From NCBI GenBank assembly GCA_963815355.1, contig CAWFGJ010000012.1, forward strand, positions 62,001-126,000: a stretch of DNA of 64,000 nt, written 5' to 3'. Positions 25,709-34,546 of the stretch are shown here, piece after piece. A program made the translations under genes and the position numbers. Below the pieces are notes generated by a model, which was given only the letters and a program-made list of their open reading frames with translations, was not told the origin of the DNA and ran no database searches. Within the stretch, counting starts at the first letter, position 1. Each line of letters starts with the position of its first letter. This DNA comes from JAPUEK01 sp963815355 (GTDB lineage: Bacteria > Pseudomonadota > Alphaproteobacteria > Rhodobacterales > Rhodobacteraceae).

Positions 25709-26466
25709 ACTTTCGTGATCCGCGCCGGGGCTGCGGCCCGCGAAAAGGCCGTCACCACCGCTTCGGCCCCGTGCCGCACCGACAGGCGCATCAGCGCAAA
25801 GCGAATGCGCGCCAACTCGCGGTAATAGCTCAAATAGGCCGCGTTCAGTGCAGCACCCGTCACCGCACCCAGCACCGGTACGGCCTGCGCGACCAGCTTC
25901 TGGCCCATCGCCGCAGCCAGTCGCGGGGCAATCATTGCAATCAGCTTTTGCAAGGCAGGGCCGGTCAGCGTCAATCGCGCCGACACGAACCCGGTGTTCA
26001 ACCCGTCATCGCTGCTAATCGGCGCGCCCGCAGCAAAGACTTCAAGACAGGCTGCGCGGATGCCCGGCTCATCCGGATCAAAACCTGCCGCCTTGGCCTC
26101 TTGCCGGATCGCATGCAGAAACACCGTGATTGTCACCGGCAGTTCGGCCACCGCCGTCAATATCCCGCCACTGCCCCCGGCAGCTCCGGTCGCCAGCGCC
26201 GCCGCCATCGTTCCGCGGGGGCCCGAAGGCGCGACCCGCCCGCCAAACCCCGCCGCCCCATGGGCCGCGATCAGCGCAGCAACCGTCACCCGCTCGACCT
26301 CGCTGCGCACCGACTGGGGCAACAGCGACATCTGCTTTTCCAGATTGCCACCAAGTTTGTTGACCAAGGACATCACCGGCCCGTTGGCACGCCGCAGCGC
26401 CTGCGCAAGCGCGTCAATCTCGGCATCGAAATCAGGCGCGGGCAAGGCGGGTAGGTTTGCGGTCAT
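25705..26466 (-). CDS. EcsC family protein
   Basis: Protein of 253 residues matching the EcsC family: GGRVAPSGPRGTMAAALATG, then GAAGGSGGILTAVAELPVTI and FLHAIRQEAKAAGFDPDEPG, with PVLGAVTGAALNAAYLSYY near the end. These segments are glycine- and alanine-rich and amphipathic, suggesting membrane association. The start MTANLPALPAPDFDAEIDA was chosen over an upstream in-frame ATG that gives a proline-rich leader. Function unknown; it is convergent with yciB and followed upstream by a GNAT gene in the same direction. Confidence 0.83.
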   Translation of the reverse strand: MTANLPALPAPDFDAEIDALAQALRRANGPVMSLVNKLGGNLEKQMSLLPQSVRSEVERVTVAALIAAHGAAGFGGRVAPSGPRGTMAAALATGAAGGSGGILTAVAELPVTITVFLHAIRQEAKAAGFDPDEPGIRAACLEVFAAGAPISSDDGLNTGFVSARLTLTGPALQKLIAMIAPRLAAAMGQKLVAQAVPVLGAVTGAALNAAYLSYYRELARIRFALMRLSVRHGAEAVVTAFSRAAAPARITKV

Positions 26467-26523
26467 GGGGTCAATGTGGGGCGGCTTGGCGGGCGGCGCA
26501 AGATGCTCCGGCACTTCGGGTGG

Positions 26524-27015
26524 TCAAATGCCGGTGGCTTTGGTCACAGACCCCCGCACCCCGTCCCAAGCGCCCTGCTTTAACGCCAAGCCCAAGACCC
26601 GGTCCGGGTTGGTCGGCGGCGGCATCACCACGCCCTCCAACTTCGCAAACCCAAAGCGGCTGTAATAGGGCGCGTCGCCGACCAGAAGCACCCGCTCCCA
26701 ACCCAAGCGCCGGGCCTCCGCCAAACTCTCGTTGATCAAAAGCCCGCCCAGCCCCTCGCCTTGCCGCGTCTGGTGGACGGCAACCGGGCCAAGCAGCAAC
26801 ACATCCTCGCCCCCGACCTCGGCCGGCCAATAGCGGATGGCCGCCGCAAGGTTACGCTCTTCGTCGCGCAGCACCAGACACAAGGCCGCCACCGTCGGCA
26901 CGCCATCGCGCAACCGGTACGAAGAAAGCGCCGTCCTGCCCGGCGAAAAACAAAGGTCGTAAAGCGCCTCTACTTCCCACCAGTCAGCCTCGGTTTCTTC
27001 TTCCAACTGGTACAC
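26524..27015 (-). CDS. GNAT family N-acetyltransferase
   Basis: Acetyltransferase of 163 residues. The acetyl-CoA loop is QTRQGEGLGGLLINESLAEA and the family C-terminal strand is VLLVGDAPYYSRFGFAKLEG, which resembles the YhbS-type subgroup. The frame begins with GTG (MYQLEEETEADWWEVEALYD). It probably acetylates a small molecule or protein amine; the substrate is unknown. The 359 bases upstream (27016-27374) hold no gene I can support. Confidence 0.86.
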   Translation of the reverse strand: MYQLEEETEADWWEVEALYDLCFSPGRTALSSYRLRDGVPTVAALCLVLRDEERNLAAAIRYWPAEVGGEDVLLLGPVAVHQTRQGEGLGGLLINESLAEARRLGWERVLLVGDAPYYSRFGFAKLEGVVMPPPTNPDRVLGLALKQGAWDGVRGSVTKATGI

Positions 27016-27374
27016 GGCGGGTCTGGGCCTTCTTGCGGGGAATCATCTGGTAACGCGGGTAACATGGCCGTATCGCAGGATCAAACGCCAGCACAGGACT
27101 GGCACCGGCCAAGCCCGATCCCCGACCCATCCAAGTAGCGCAGATCGCGAAAAACCACCGCATTGCGGCCACAAGACACCGCCCCGCCGCCTTTTTACGC
27201 AGTGACCAGATGCCAGATCTTTAAACCGCGTCATGGGCTTAGCCATCAGCCCCCCCGCCACAGTGACTTATCCCCCGAAAAAGGCACCCCCCACCGAACC
27301 ACGCAGGCGCTTCCGCTCTTTCCCACCGACGCCGCGCCCCCTAAACTGCCGAGACAACGGCACAGGAGCCCCAA
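27016..27374. other. Intergenic region between divergent GNAT and mtnP genes
   Basis: This 359-base stretch separates two divergent genes, so it must hold both promoters. Short open frames on either strand lack family features and codon bias. No tRNA, strong hairpin or repeat was found. An AGGAG site lies just before the mtnP ATG. Confidence 0.5.
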
Positions 27375-28253
27375 ATGCAGACCATGATCGGCGTCATCGG
27401 CGGCTCCGGCGTCTACCAGATCGACGGGCTGGAAGGCGCGTCCTGGGTCAAGGTGCGCAGCCCCTGGGGCAAACCCTCGGATGAGGTGCTGGTGGGTCGT
27501 CTGGGCGGCTTGCCCATCGCCTTCCTGCCCCGCCACGGGCGCGGCCATGTGCAAAGCCCATCGTCGGTGAATTACCGCGCCAACATTGATGCGCTCAAAC
27601 GTCTGGGCTGCACCGATCTGGTGGCGGTTTCGGCGGTCGGCTCCTTGCGGCCAGATTTTGCCCCCGGTGATTTCGTGATCGTCGACCAATTCATCGACCG
27701 AACCTTCGCGCGGGAAAAATCCTTTTTCGGGCCGGGTTGCGTTGCCCATGTCAGCGTCGCCCACCCCACCTGCCCCAGGCTGGGGGCCGCCTGCGCCGAG
27801 GCGGCCCGAAGCGCCGGGGTCAGGCTGCACCAAGGCGCCACCTACCTGGCCATGGAAGGGCCGCAGTTTTCCACCCTCGCCGAAAGCCGCCTTTACCGAA
27901 GCTGGGGCGCCGATGTGATCGGCATGACCGGGATGCCCGAAGCCAAACTCGCGCGGGAGGCAGAGCTTTGCTATGCCTCGGTCGCGATGGTCACCGATTA
28001 CGACTGCTGGCACCCCGATCATGGCGCGGTGGATGTGGCGCAGGTGATCGCCACGTTAACCGCAAACGCGGGCGCGGCCCGGCGTCTGGTCACGGCGCTC
28101 CCGTCCCTGCTGGGCGCGGATCGCGCACCCTGCCTGCATGGCTGCGACCGCGCGCTGGACCACGCGATCATGACGGCGCCCGACAGGCGCGACCCGGAAC
28201 TGCTGGCCAAACTTGACGCCATCACCGCCCGCCTGAACGGACCCAAAGCATGA
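27375..28253 (+). CDS. mtnP: S-methyl-5'-thioadenosine phosphorylase
   Basis: Enzyme of 292 residues that phosphorolyses methylthioadenosine to adenine and methylthioribose-1-phosphate. Landmarks are MIGVIGGSGVYQIDGLE, FLPRHGRGHVQSPSSVNYRA, YLAMEGPQFSTLAESRLYR and VIGMTGMPEAKLAREAELCY, then MVTDYDCWH. The start has AGGAG eight bases upstream. The stop overlaps the start of the DUF2927 gene (ATGA), and apt follows, so the adenine it releases would be recaptured as AMP by the product of the same operon. Confidence 0.95.
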   Translation: MQTMIGVIGGSGVYQIDGLEGASWVKVRSPWGKPSDEVLVGRLGGLPIAFLPRHGRGHVQSPSSVNYRANIDALKRLGCTDLVAVSAVGSLRPDFAPGDFVIVDQFIDRTFAREKSFFGPGCVAHVSVAHPTCPRLGAACAEAARSAGVRLHQGATYLAMEGPQFSTLAESRLYRSWGADVIGMTGMPEAKLAREAELCYASVAMVTDYDCWHPDHGAVDVAQVIATLTANAGAARRLVTALPSLLGADRAPCLHGCDRALDHAIMTAPDRRDPELLAKLDAITARLNGPKA

Positions 28254-28912
28254 TCTTTCTACGCCTGCTCGCGACCCTCTTGTTGTTGCCTTGCGGCGCC
28301 CTTGCCTCGGACGGCGTGACCTCTTTCGGCCCGCTGAGCGACAAAGACCTCTACCGCCTCGCAACCTGCGGTGCTGCCCCCGGTGATGCCTGCCAAGGCC
28401 CGGTGGTCCGTTGGGGCAAGCCCCGCCTGACCGTCGCCCTCCTTCCGGCAGAGCGTGGCTACCCGGTGAAACTTGCCAAAAACGTCGATGCCGCGTTGGA
28501 CCGTGCGATCGCCACAATCAACGCGGCGGGCGCTGGCATCACGCTGCGCCGCGATGACCGCGCGACCAAGGCCGATATCGTCGTGGTGCGCCCCGACCTT
28601 ATGGAAGGCGAGCCAACCCGCAACATCCCCCGCATGCCCGATGGGGAACCGATTGGGGTGGGCTTCATGTGGCTCTGGTGGGATGACAACCGCATCAGCA
28701 CCGAAGCGGCCCTGCTCATCTCATCCGACATCACCGCAAAAGATCTGCCATCCGTGATTTTAGAAGAGCTTTTCCAATGCCTTGGCTTTCTCTTTGATAT
28801 TGAGAACCCGACCTACGAAGGCGTCTCGATTCTCGCACAAGACAGCAACGAAACGATCACGATCACCGGACAAGACCGCGCGATCCTGCGAATGCACTAC
28901 CCCGTCAAATAA
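28250..28912 (+). CDS. Secreted DUF2927 family protein
   Basis: Protein of 220 residues with a signal peptide (MIFLRLLATLLLLPCGALA). The central part (NVDAALDRAIATINAAGAGI and FMWLWWDDNRISTEAALLIS) and VILEELFQCLGFLFDIENPT fit DUF2927, a family of unknown function. Metalloprotease-like relatives carry His-Glu at the LEEL position; this copy reads Glu-Glu, so a peptidase role is doubtful. It is sandwiched between mtnP (4-base overlap) and apt (9 bases), an odd place for an exported protein. Confidence 0.78.
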   Translation: MIFLRLLATLLLLPCGALASDGVTSFGPLSDKDLYRLATCGAAPGDACQGPVVRWGKPRLTVALLPAERGYPVKLAKNVDAALDRAIATINAAGAGITLRRDDRATKADIVVVRPDLMEGEPTRNIPRMPDGEPIGVGFMWLWWDDNRISTEAALLISSDITAKDLPSVILEELFQCLGFLFDIENPTYEGVSILAQDSNETITITGQDRAILRMHYPVK

Positions 28913-28921
28913 GGCCAAGCC

Positions 28922-29455
28922 ATGCAAAAATCCGTCAAGGACTACATCCGCACCATCGTCGATTTCCCCCATGAAGGGATTTTGTTCCGCGATGTGACTA
29001 CGCTTTTTGCCGATCCCCGCGGGTTTCGCATGTGCGTGGACCAACTGCTCGCCCCCTATGCCGGGATGCGCATCGACAAGGTGGTGGGGCTGGAGGCGCG
29101 GGGCTTTATCCTTGGCGGCGCTGTGGCCCACCAACTGTCCACCGGCTTTGTGCCGATCCGTAAAAAGGGCAAGCTGCCCGGTCAGACCCTGTCCCAAGCC
29201 TATACGCTGGAATACGGCGAGGCTGTGGTCGAGGTCCATGAAGACGCGATGCAGCCCGGCGAAAAGGTGCTGCTGGTTGATGATCTGCTCGCCACCGGCG
29301 GCACCGCCGAGGCCGGGATCAAACTGATCGAACGGCTGGGCGCACAGGTGATCGGCTGCGCCTTTGTCGTCGACCTGCCCGACCTTGGCGGTCGCAAGAA
29401 ACTGGAGTCGATGGGTATGGAGGTTCACGCCCTTTGCGCCTTCGACGGGCTTTAA
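28922..29455 (+). CDS. apt: Adenine phosphoribosyltransferase
   Basis: Type I phosphoribosyltransferase of 177 residues converting adenine and PRPP to AMP. The PRPP loop is VLLVDDLLATGGTAEAG; other landmarks are DFPHEGILFRDVTTLFADP near the N-terminus, VVGLEARGFILGGAVAHQL and FVPIRKKGKLPG. Length is normal. It is the third gene of the mtnP operon and completes adenine salvage from methylthioadenosine. A hairpin at 29617-29641 may end the transcript. Confidence 0.96.
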   Translation: MQKSVKDYIRTIVDFPHEGILFRDVTTLFADPRGFRMCVDQLLAPYAGMRIDKVVGLEARGFILGGAVAHQLSTGFVPIRKKGKLPGQTLSQAYTLEYGEAVVEVHEDAMQPGEKVLLVDDLLATGGTAEAGIKLIERLGAQVIGCAFVVDLPDLGGRKKLESMGMEVHALCAFDGL

Positions 29456-29616
29456 ACGCAGGGGCCTTTGCGCGAACCGGCCCGTCTTAACAGGCGCAGA
29501 ATTCCTTCCCGCAATTAACCAATCTTTTAGAGAATCGCTCTAGATCTTCGGGTGTCCGGTCCACCCAATCGGACGTCACGCTGCTTGCAAACCACGTGAC
29601 ACTACACACCCCCAAC

Positions 29617-29641
29617 GCCCCGTCGGTCGCTCCGGCGGGGC
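29617..29641. terminator. Possible terminator hairpin between convergent genes
   Basis: GCCCCGTCGG, a 5-base loop and CCGGCGGGGC form a 10-pair stem with one G-T pair. It sits between apt and the convergent gene at 29661. A T-rich tail is weak on both strands, so it may be Rho-assisted or simply structural. Confidence 0.35.
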
Positions 29642-29660
29642 GACTTCTTGGGGCCAGCGG

Positions 29661-30074
29661 CTATTCCGCTGCCTCGCCCTTCATCAGACGATCCGCTTTC
29701 TTGCGCACCAGCACTGAACGCAGGTCGTGCATGGCCAGCAACAAGACATCGGTTATCACGTCCAGTTGCTCATCAGTGGCACGCGACTGCACCCATTGGG
29801 TCGTCAGGTTCATGTGATCCACGGCGCGCAGAATATCATCCACCTCGCGCTCGGCCAAAAGCTCTTGGCGCTCGGACAGCCAATGACTGATCTCGGCCAC
29901 TTCCTCGTCGGTCAGCTTGCGGTCACCATGCGGCTTTATGTTGCCGTTGCGCACGTTGACCGTCGCGATCTCTTCCAGATCAATGCGGCGCTGGCGGTTC
30001 TCGGTATCAACCCGAAACACCACGGCTCCGTTTTCCCGGATGCGGAAATAAAAATCCGGGAGATCGCCCGCCAT
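29661..30074 (-). CDS. Conserved hypothetical protein
   Basis: Protein of 137 residues that I do not recognise. It starts MAGDLPDFYFRIRENGAVVF (ATG; a GTG lies one codon earlier). The first half looks like a small beta domain (NGAVVFRVDTENRQRRIDLE) and the second like paired helices (EEVAEISHWLSERQELLAER; DVITDVLLLAMHDLRSVLVR). It is soluble, charged and without cysteines. Codon use is normal. It lies alone between apt (convergent) and the aspartate aminotransferase gene upstream. The 226 bases from 30075 to 30300 show no gene. Confidence 0.7.
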   Translation of the reverse strand: MAGDLPDFYFRIRENGAVVFRVDTENRQRRIDLEEIATVNVRNGNIKPHGDRKLTDEEVAEISHWLSERQELLAEREVDDILRAVDHMNLTTQWVQSRATDEQLDVITDVLLLAMHDLRSVLVRKKADRLMKGEAAE

Positions 30075-30300
30075 CACTTCGTCCCTTTTCTAGCCCTACG
30101 CAACGCCCGCGCACGGGCGCCACCCATATCCGGACTGCCACCGCGTCAGCCCCAAGCCCGCATCTACGCCGCCCCAGCCCCGGCAAACGCCAAACCTGCG
30201 GCCCATCAAGCCTGCGCCAGCGGCACCATAACATCAAGCCTCCCCAAGCACCAAGGTTCCCCTGCCGCCCGGATGAAAACCGTCAATGCTGAACCGTTCC

Positions 30301-31503
30301 TTAACGCAACCCGGCACAGAAGGTCTGGATGCGCTTGCAAGCCTCTTCCAGAACCGCGTTTGCGGTCGCATAGCTGACACGAAAGTTGGGTGACAAGCCG
30401 AACGCCGCCCCGAACACCACCGCAACCCCGGTTTCCTCCAGCAAGGCTGAGGCGAACTCTTCGTCATTGCTGATCTTTGCCCCCCCGGCCGAGGTCTTGC
30501 CCATGCATCCCGAGATATCGGGATAGACGTAGAAAGCGCCCTCCGGCTTGGGGCAGGTGATCCCCTTGGCCTCATTCAACATCGCCACCACCAAATCGCG
30601 CCGCCCCTGAAACAGCTTGCGGTTCGGTGCGAGGAAATCCTGCGGGCCGTTCAATGCCTCCAACGCCGCGTACTGGCTGACCGAACAGGGGTTCGAGGTG
30701 CTCTGGCTTTGGATCGTGCCCATCGCCTTGATCAGCGCCACTGGCCCGCCCGCATAACCAATGCGCCAGCCCGTCATCGCATAGCTTTTCGACACGCCGT
30801 TGCAGGTCAGAGTTCGGTCATACAGTGCCGGTTCAATCTGCGCCGGGGTGGTGAATTCGAAATCGTCAAACACCAGATGCTCATACATATCGTCCGACAT
30901 GATCCAGACCTGAGGGTGCTTCAGCAACACATCGCAAAGCGCCCGCAACTCGGCCCGCGTATAACCCGCCCCTGTGGGGTTCGACGGAGAGTTGAAGATA
31001 AACCACTTGGTTTTCGGCGTGATCGCCGCGTCCAACTGTGCCGGGGTCAGTTTGAAATCCGTCTCGATCCCCGCCACAACCGGCACGGGCGTGCCCCCGG
31101 CCAGTAAGACCATGTCCGGATAGCTTACCCAGTAAGGGGCCGGAATGATCACCTCATCGCCGGGGTTACAGGTCGCCATCAGCGCATTGTACAAAATCTG
31201 CTTGCCGCCTGTGCCGACAGTGATCTGGTTCGGCGCATAGGTCAGGCCATTTTCCCGCGCAAACTTGGCGCAGATCGCCTGTTTCAGCTCTGGAATGCCA
31301 TCAACCGCCGTATAGCGGGTCTTGCCCGCATCAATCGCGCGCTTGGCAGCCTCGCGGATGTTGGCCGGTGTGTCAAAATCGGGCTCTCCGGCGCCAAGGC
31401 CGATGACATCCCGCCCTGCGGCCTTCAACTCCGCCGCTTTGGTGGTGACCGCAATGGTGGGCGACGGTTTGACGCGGGCAAGAGTATCGGACAGAAACGC
31501 CAT
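30301..31503 (-). CDS. aspC: Aspartate aminotransferase, class I (Ib type)
   Basis: PLP-dependent enzyme of 400 residues exchanging amino groups between aspartate and 2-oxoglutarate. Landmarks are MAFLSDTLARVKPSPTIAVT at the start, GAGEPDFDTPANIREAAKRA, NSPSNPTGAGYTRAEL, and the PLP lysine in VSKSYAMTGWRIGYAGGP. The C-terminal arginine of the substrate site is in FRVSYATANAVLEEA. The frame is open further upstream, but the added residues lie over sdhE on the other strand and have no family similarity. It diverges from sdhE with a 76-base gap. Confidence 0.95.
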   Translation of the reverse strand: MAFLSDTLARVKPSPTIAVTTKAAELKAAGRDVIGLGAGEPDFDTPANIREAAKRAIDAGKTRYTAVDGIPELKQAICAKFARENGLTYAPNQITVGTGGKQILYNALMATCNPGDEVIIPAPYWVSYPDMVLLAGGTPVPVVAGIETDFKLTPAQLDAAITPKTKWFIFNSPSNPTGAGYTRAELRALCDVLLKHPQVWIMSDDMYEHLVFDDFEFTTPAQIEPALYDRTLTCNGVSKSYAMTGWRIGYAGGPVALIKAMGTIQSQSTSNPCSVSQYAALEALNGPQDFLAPNRKLFQGRRDLVVAMLNEAKGITCPKPEGAFYVYPDISGCMGKTSAGGAKISNDEEFASALLEETGVAVVFGAAFGLSPNFRVSYATANAVLEEACKRIQTFCAGLR

Positions 31504-31579
31504 CATGAGCTCCGGGGCTGGTAAGGGTGCGCGCGCTGTCATAGGCTTGCAGCCCACGGGGAGCAAGCGGGATAGGGCA

Positions 31580-31855
31580 ATGGAAACGGCGCAAGCACGG
31601 CTGAAACGAATGGCGATGCGGTCTTGGCGTCGCGGCACCAAGGAAATGGACCTGATCCTTGGCCCCTTTTCCGACGCGCATTTGTCCACTATGACCGAAG
31701 CTGACCTTACACTGTATGACGTCTTGCTCGAGGAAAACGACCAAGACCTTCTGCCTTGGATTCTCGGACAGACGACGCCCCCGGCGGCGCTGGCGGCGCT
31801 GATTACCACGATCGGCGCGTTTGCCCGCACCCGACTGGCCCGCTCCGTTCCCTAA
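31580..31855 (+). CDS. sdhE: FAD assembly factor SdhE (succinate dehydrogenase assembly factor 2)
   Basis: Protein of 91 residues that helps attach FAD covalently to the flavoprotein subunit of succinate dehydrogenase. The landmarks are RLKRMAMRSWRRGTKEMDLI, with the conserved RGxxE motif as RGTKE, and DLTLYDVLLEENDQDLLPWI. The start METAQARLKRMAM at 31580 fits the family length; the frame extends upstream but over the aspC coding strand. It is divergent from aspC and followed by a MarR-type regulator. Confidence 0.93.
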   Translation: METAQARLKRMAMRSWRRGTKEMDLILGPFSDAHLSTMTEADLTLYDVLLEENDQDLLPWILGQTTPPAALAALITTIGAFARTRLARSVP

Positions 31856-31963
31856 ATCTTTCCGGGTTTTCCCGACGAACTTCTGGCAAAATCGCCGAGA
31901 GTTTACTTTATGTTTGCGTTTTGTGCCAACTCTGCCCCAAATTCCTTGGAGGTGGAGAGCAAG

Positions 31964-32461
31964 ATGACACTGCACGCACCCCTGCTGGATGGCGCTCAAA
32001 AGGCGCTGATGGCCGGGTATCTGGATAATCTGGCGTTGTTGGAACGGCTGCACCGCTTGCTGCTGGATGTGATCAAGGACGAATTTGAACGCCTTGGCAT
32101 TCTGGAAATCAACTCGGTTCAGGCCCTGCTGCTGTTCAACATCGGTGAAAACGAGGTCACCGCGGGGGAGCTGAAATCCCGCGGCTATTACCAAGGCTCA
32201 AACGTCTCCTATAACCTGAAGAAACTGGTGGAACTGGGCTACATGCACCACCAACGGTCCGAGATTGACCGCCGCTCGGTGCGGGTGCGGCTGACGGAAA
32301 AGGGGCGGCGGGTGCGCGGGCAGTTGGCGGAGCTTTTCGGGCGCCATGCCGAGGGCCTCGCCAAACGCGGGCTCGTCGACGCCGAGGGGATGGAGGCGAT
32401 GAATCACTCCCTCAAGCGCATGGAACGTTATTGGACTGACCAAATCCGTTACATTTACTAG
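31964..32461 (+). CDS. MarR-type winged-helix regulator (LdtR-like)
   Basis: Regulator of 165 residues. The winged helix spans LEINSVQALLLFNIGENEV, LKSRGYYQGSNVSYNLKKLV and MHHQRSEIDRRSVRVRLTEK, a variant in which YYQGSNVSYNLKKLVELGYM forms the recognition helix, as in the LdtR group of alphaproteobacteria. The start is set by a GGAGGTGGAG site just before the ATG at 31964; an earlier ATG at 31910 lacks one. LdtR in relatives controls cell-wall L,D-transpeptidase genes, but the target here is not visible. It converges with kpsC. Confidence 0.85.
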   Translation: MTLHAPLLDGAQKALMAGYLDNLALLERLHRLLLDVIKDEFERLGILEINSVQALLLFNIGENEVTAGELKSRGYYQGSNVSYNLKKLVELGYMHHQRSEIDRRSVRVRLTEKGRRVRGQLAELFGRHAEGLAKRGLVDAEGMEAMNHSLKRMERYWTDQIRYIY

Positions 32462-32482
32462 GCGGTTACAGGCTCGGACTGG

Positions 32483-34540
32483 TTACCCGCGCCATAGCCA
32501 CGCATGGGTGGCCAGTTGCCCCTGGGCTTTGGCCAACAGCCGCAGCCCCAGTCCGGGGCGGGGCAGCCCACCATTGGCCAATCGGTCCACGATCACCTCT
32601 GGCGTGCAAGGCCGCCGTGACACGGGATCGTAATAGCGCGGATAGGCAATCAATGCCGCGTGAATCAGTTGCGCCAGATCGGGGCGCGGCAGCGGGTGGC
32701 CGTCGGGCGCTTGCCGACGGCGCAGCGGCACCGGGCCCAGATCGCGGGTCAGCCCCCAGCCCGCGTAGAACGGCGCACCCAGACAGGTAACTGGCTTGCC
32801 GCGCAGCAGCGCCTCAAACCCCAGCAATGAGGTCATCGTCCACACCTCGTCGCAGGCCTCAATCAGCGTGACCGCATCCGCGTCGCGCGCCACCACGTCG
32901 GCCAACCCGGTAAGATCCGCTGCACGCAACGCGCCGGGCCGCAAACCGGCCTCCACATCCGGGTGGGGCTTGTAGATCAGCACGCCTTTCGGATGGGCCG
33001 ACCGCACAGCCCGCAACAGATCAAGGTTGGTGCGCACCTCTCCCGCACCCAAACGGATCGAGGCGTCATCCTCGACTTGCCCCGGCACCAGCACTCGGCG
33101 GCCCTCGGGCAAGTCGGGCAAGACTGCGCCCGGCAGGTTGTATTTTGTCACCCGCGCCGCGATCAGCGCCAGCCGCAGCGCCTCTGCCCGGTCGCGCCCA
33201 CCAGCGGCAAGCGGGCCAAGGATAAACCGTTCCAGACGGCTTTCGCGCGTCGGATCGTAGTATATGCCCAGATCGTCCGTCACCAGACTAAGCGGTGGGA
33301 TCAACGCCGCTCCCAGCCCGCGCGACCGCAAGAACCCGTCTTCCACCCGCCGGACCGTCACACCCGGCGCTGCCAGATCCGCCCTGTCCTTGCCCGCCCA
33401 AACCAACAGGCCCCGCCCCTGCGCCGAGGCGACGGCCTTGGCCATAGTTCCCTGAAACTCCATCGGTTTTTCGCGCCCGAACACCGCTTGCAGTCGCCCC
33501 CGCTTCCACATCCGCATCCCGTAGGCCACATGGCCCGCCCGGTCCTCGCGATAGGCGCGCACCTCGGCCGTCAACTGGTCCAGCGCCTGTTCAAACGTGC
33601 ACAGACGCTGCCGGCACGGGTCAACCCAAACCGGCGCGAGGATCATCGCACCTGCGAAAAGCTGCGCCTTGGTCAGCACCCGCTTGCGGCGCGGGTGGGG
33701 CAGAGCGTCGTCGCTCAGCCCCCACCCCGCATAGAAGGGCTGGCCGAAAATTTTGGACCGATGCCCTGCCAAAATCGCCTCAAACCCCAGTTGCGAGGAC
33801 ACCGCATAAACCGCAATCGCCCCCTCCAGCAGCTTGCGCGGTGAGACGGGCGAGCGCAGCAACGTGGTGCGCCAATCCTCCTCCTTTGGCCCGAAGTGTC
33901 CGGCCCGCAGCCCCAGTGCGGTTTCGGGATGGGACTTGATGACGATGCGCGCGGTCGGGTGATCTTCTTGCGCGCGGAACAGCATCTGGCGAAACGTCGC
34001 CTCTGTCGCGCCCGAATGCCGGATCGACGCATCGCCCCGCGTCTGATCGACCACCAGCACATAGCCCGCCTCGGGCAAAGCCGCGTCCGGATCGTGGATG
34101 TTGTATTTCGATAAGTCGGCCGCCTGAATACGGCTCATTCCATCCCGTGCCCGCTGCAAAAGGTTGGAATCGTCTAACGGATGCCGTGCCAGCACCTCTT
34201 CCAGCGCCGAAGGTCCGGCCGTATCGAAATGCACGCCCCGCCCGTCGATCAGCACCCCCAGCGGCAGCCCGCCCAGACGCCCCGGCTTGACCGAACGCAG
34301 GAACGCATCCTCCAGTCGCACCAGCGGAACCCCGCGCCGGACCGCCACGGCCTCACCCCGCCCCGCATAGGGCGAGCGGCCCCAGACCACCACGCCATCC
34401 TTCGGCCCGGGCAATCCGACACAAAGCTCATGCCCGGCCAACCGCAACATCTGCCGATATCGCCACATCCCGGCGTTGTAAAAGAAAAGCCGCCGGGGGA
34501 GCGCCCCGGCGGCCTGATCGTTGTGTCCGAAACCGGACAA
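32483..34540 (-). CDS. kpsC: Capsule polysaccharide beta-Kdo transferase KpsC
   Basis: Protein of 685 residues with two similar glycosyltransferase halves, as in KpsC, which builds the poly-Kdo linker of group 2-type capsules on a lipid. Paired landmarks show the duplication: VRLEDAFLRSVKPGRLGGLP with LIDGRGVHFD in the first half, and VRRVEDGFLRSRGLGAALIP with TDDLGIYYD in the second. FYAGWGLS and FYAGWGLT also repeat. The start is probably the TTG at 34538-34540 because RRLFFYNAG looks like the family N-terminus, but an ATG at 34466-34468 is an alternative. A terminator-like hairpin lies in these first codons. It follows the export lipoprotein gene by 6 bases. Confidence 0.88.
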   Translation of the reverse strand: MSGFGHNDQAAGALPRRLFFYNAGMWRYRQMLRLAGHELCVGLPGPKDGVVVWGRSPYAGRGEAVAVRRGVPLVRLEDAFLRSVKPGRLGGLPLGVLIDGRGVHFDTAGPSALEEVLARHPLDDSNLLQRARDGMSRIQAADLSKYNIHDPDAALPEAGYVLVVDQTRGDASIRHSGATEATFRQMLFRAQEDHPTARIVIKSHPETALGLRAGHFGPKEEDWRTTLLRSPVSPRKLLEGAIAVYAVSSQLGFEAILAGHRSKIFGQPFYAGWGLSDDALPHPRRKRVLTKAQLFAGAMILAPVWVDPCRQRLCTFEQALDQLTAEVRAYREDRAGHVAYGMRMWKRGRLQAVFGREKPMEFQGTMAKAVASAQGRGLLVWAGKDRADLAAPGVTVRRVEDGFLRSRGLGAALIPPLSLVTDDLGIYYDPTRESRLERFILGPLAAGGRDRAEALRLALIAARVTKYNLPGAVLPDLPEGRRVLVPGQVEDDASIRLGAGEVRTNLDLLRAVRSAHPKGVLIYKPHPDVEAGLRPGALRAADLTGLADVVARDADAVTLIEACDEVWTMTSLLGFEALLRGKPVTCLGAPFYAGWGLTRDLGPVPLRRRQAPDGHPLPRPDLAQLIHAALIAYPRYYDPVSRRPCTPEVIVDRLANGGLPRPGLGLRLLAKAQGQLATHAWLWRG
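34480..34513 (-). terminator. Terminator-like hairpin within the first codons of kpsC
   Basis: On the minus strand GCCGCCGGGG, a 5-base loop and CCCCGGCGGC form a perfect 10-pair stem followed directly by TTTTCTTTT. This is a textbook intrinsic terminator. It lies 34 bases after the export-protein stop and overlaps codons 10-20 of kpsC if translation begins at the TTG. It may act as partial terminator or attenuator between the two genes. Confidence 0.55.
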
Positions 34541-34546
34541 GCCCCG

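Noticed and set aside
27043..27261. Short open frames between the GNAT gene and mtnP
   Set aside because: Arg/Trp-rich translations with no ribosome-binding site or family similarity.
31322..31579. Upstream extension of sdhE in frame
   Set aside because: Lies over the aspC 5' coding region on the other strand and exceeds the normal SdhE length of about 90 residues.
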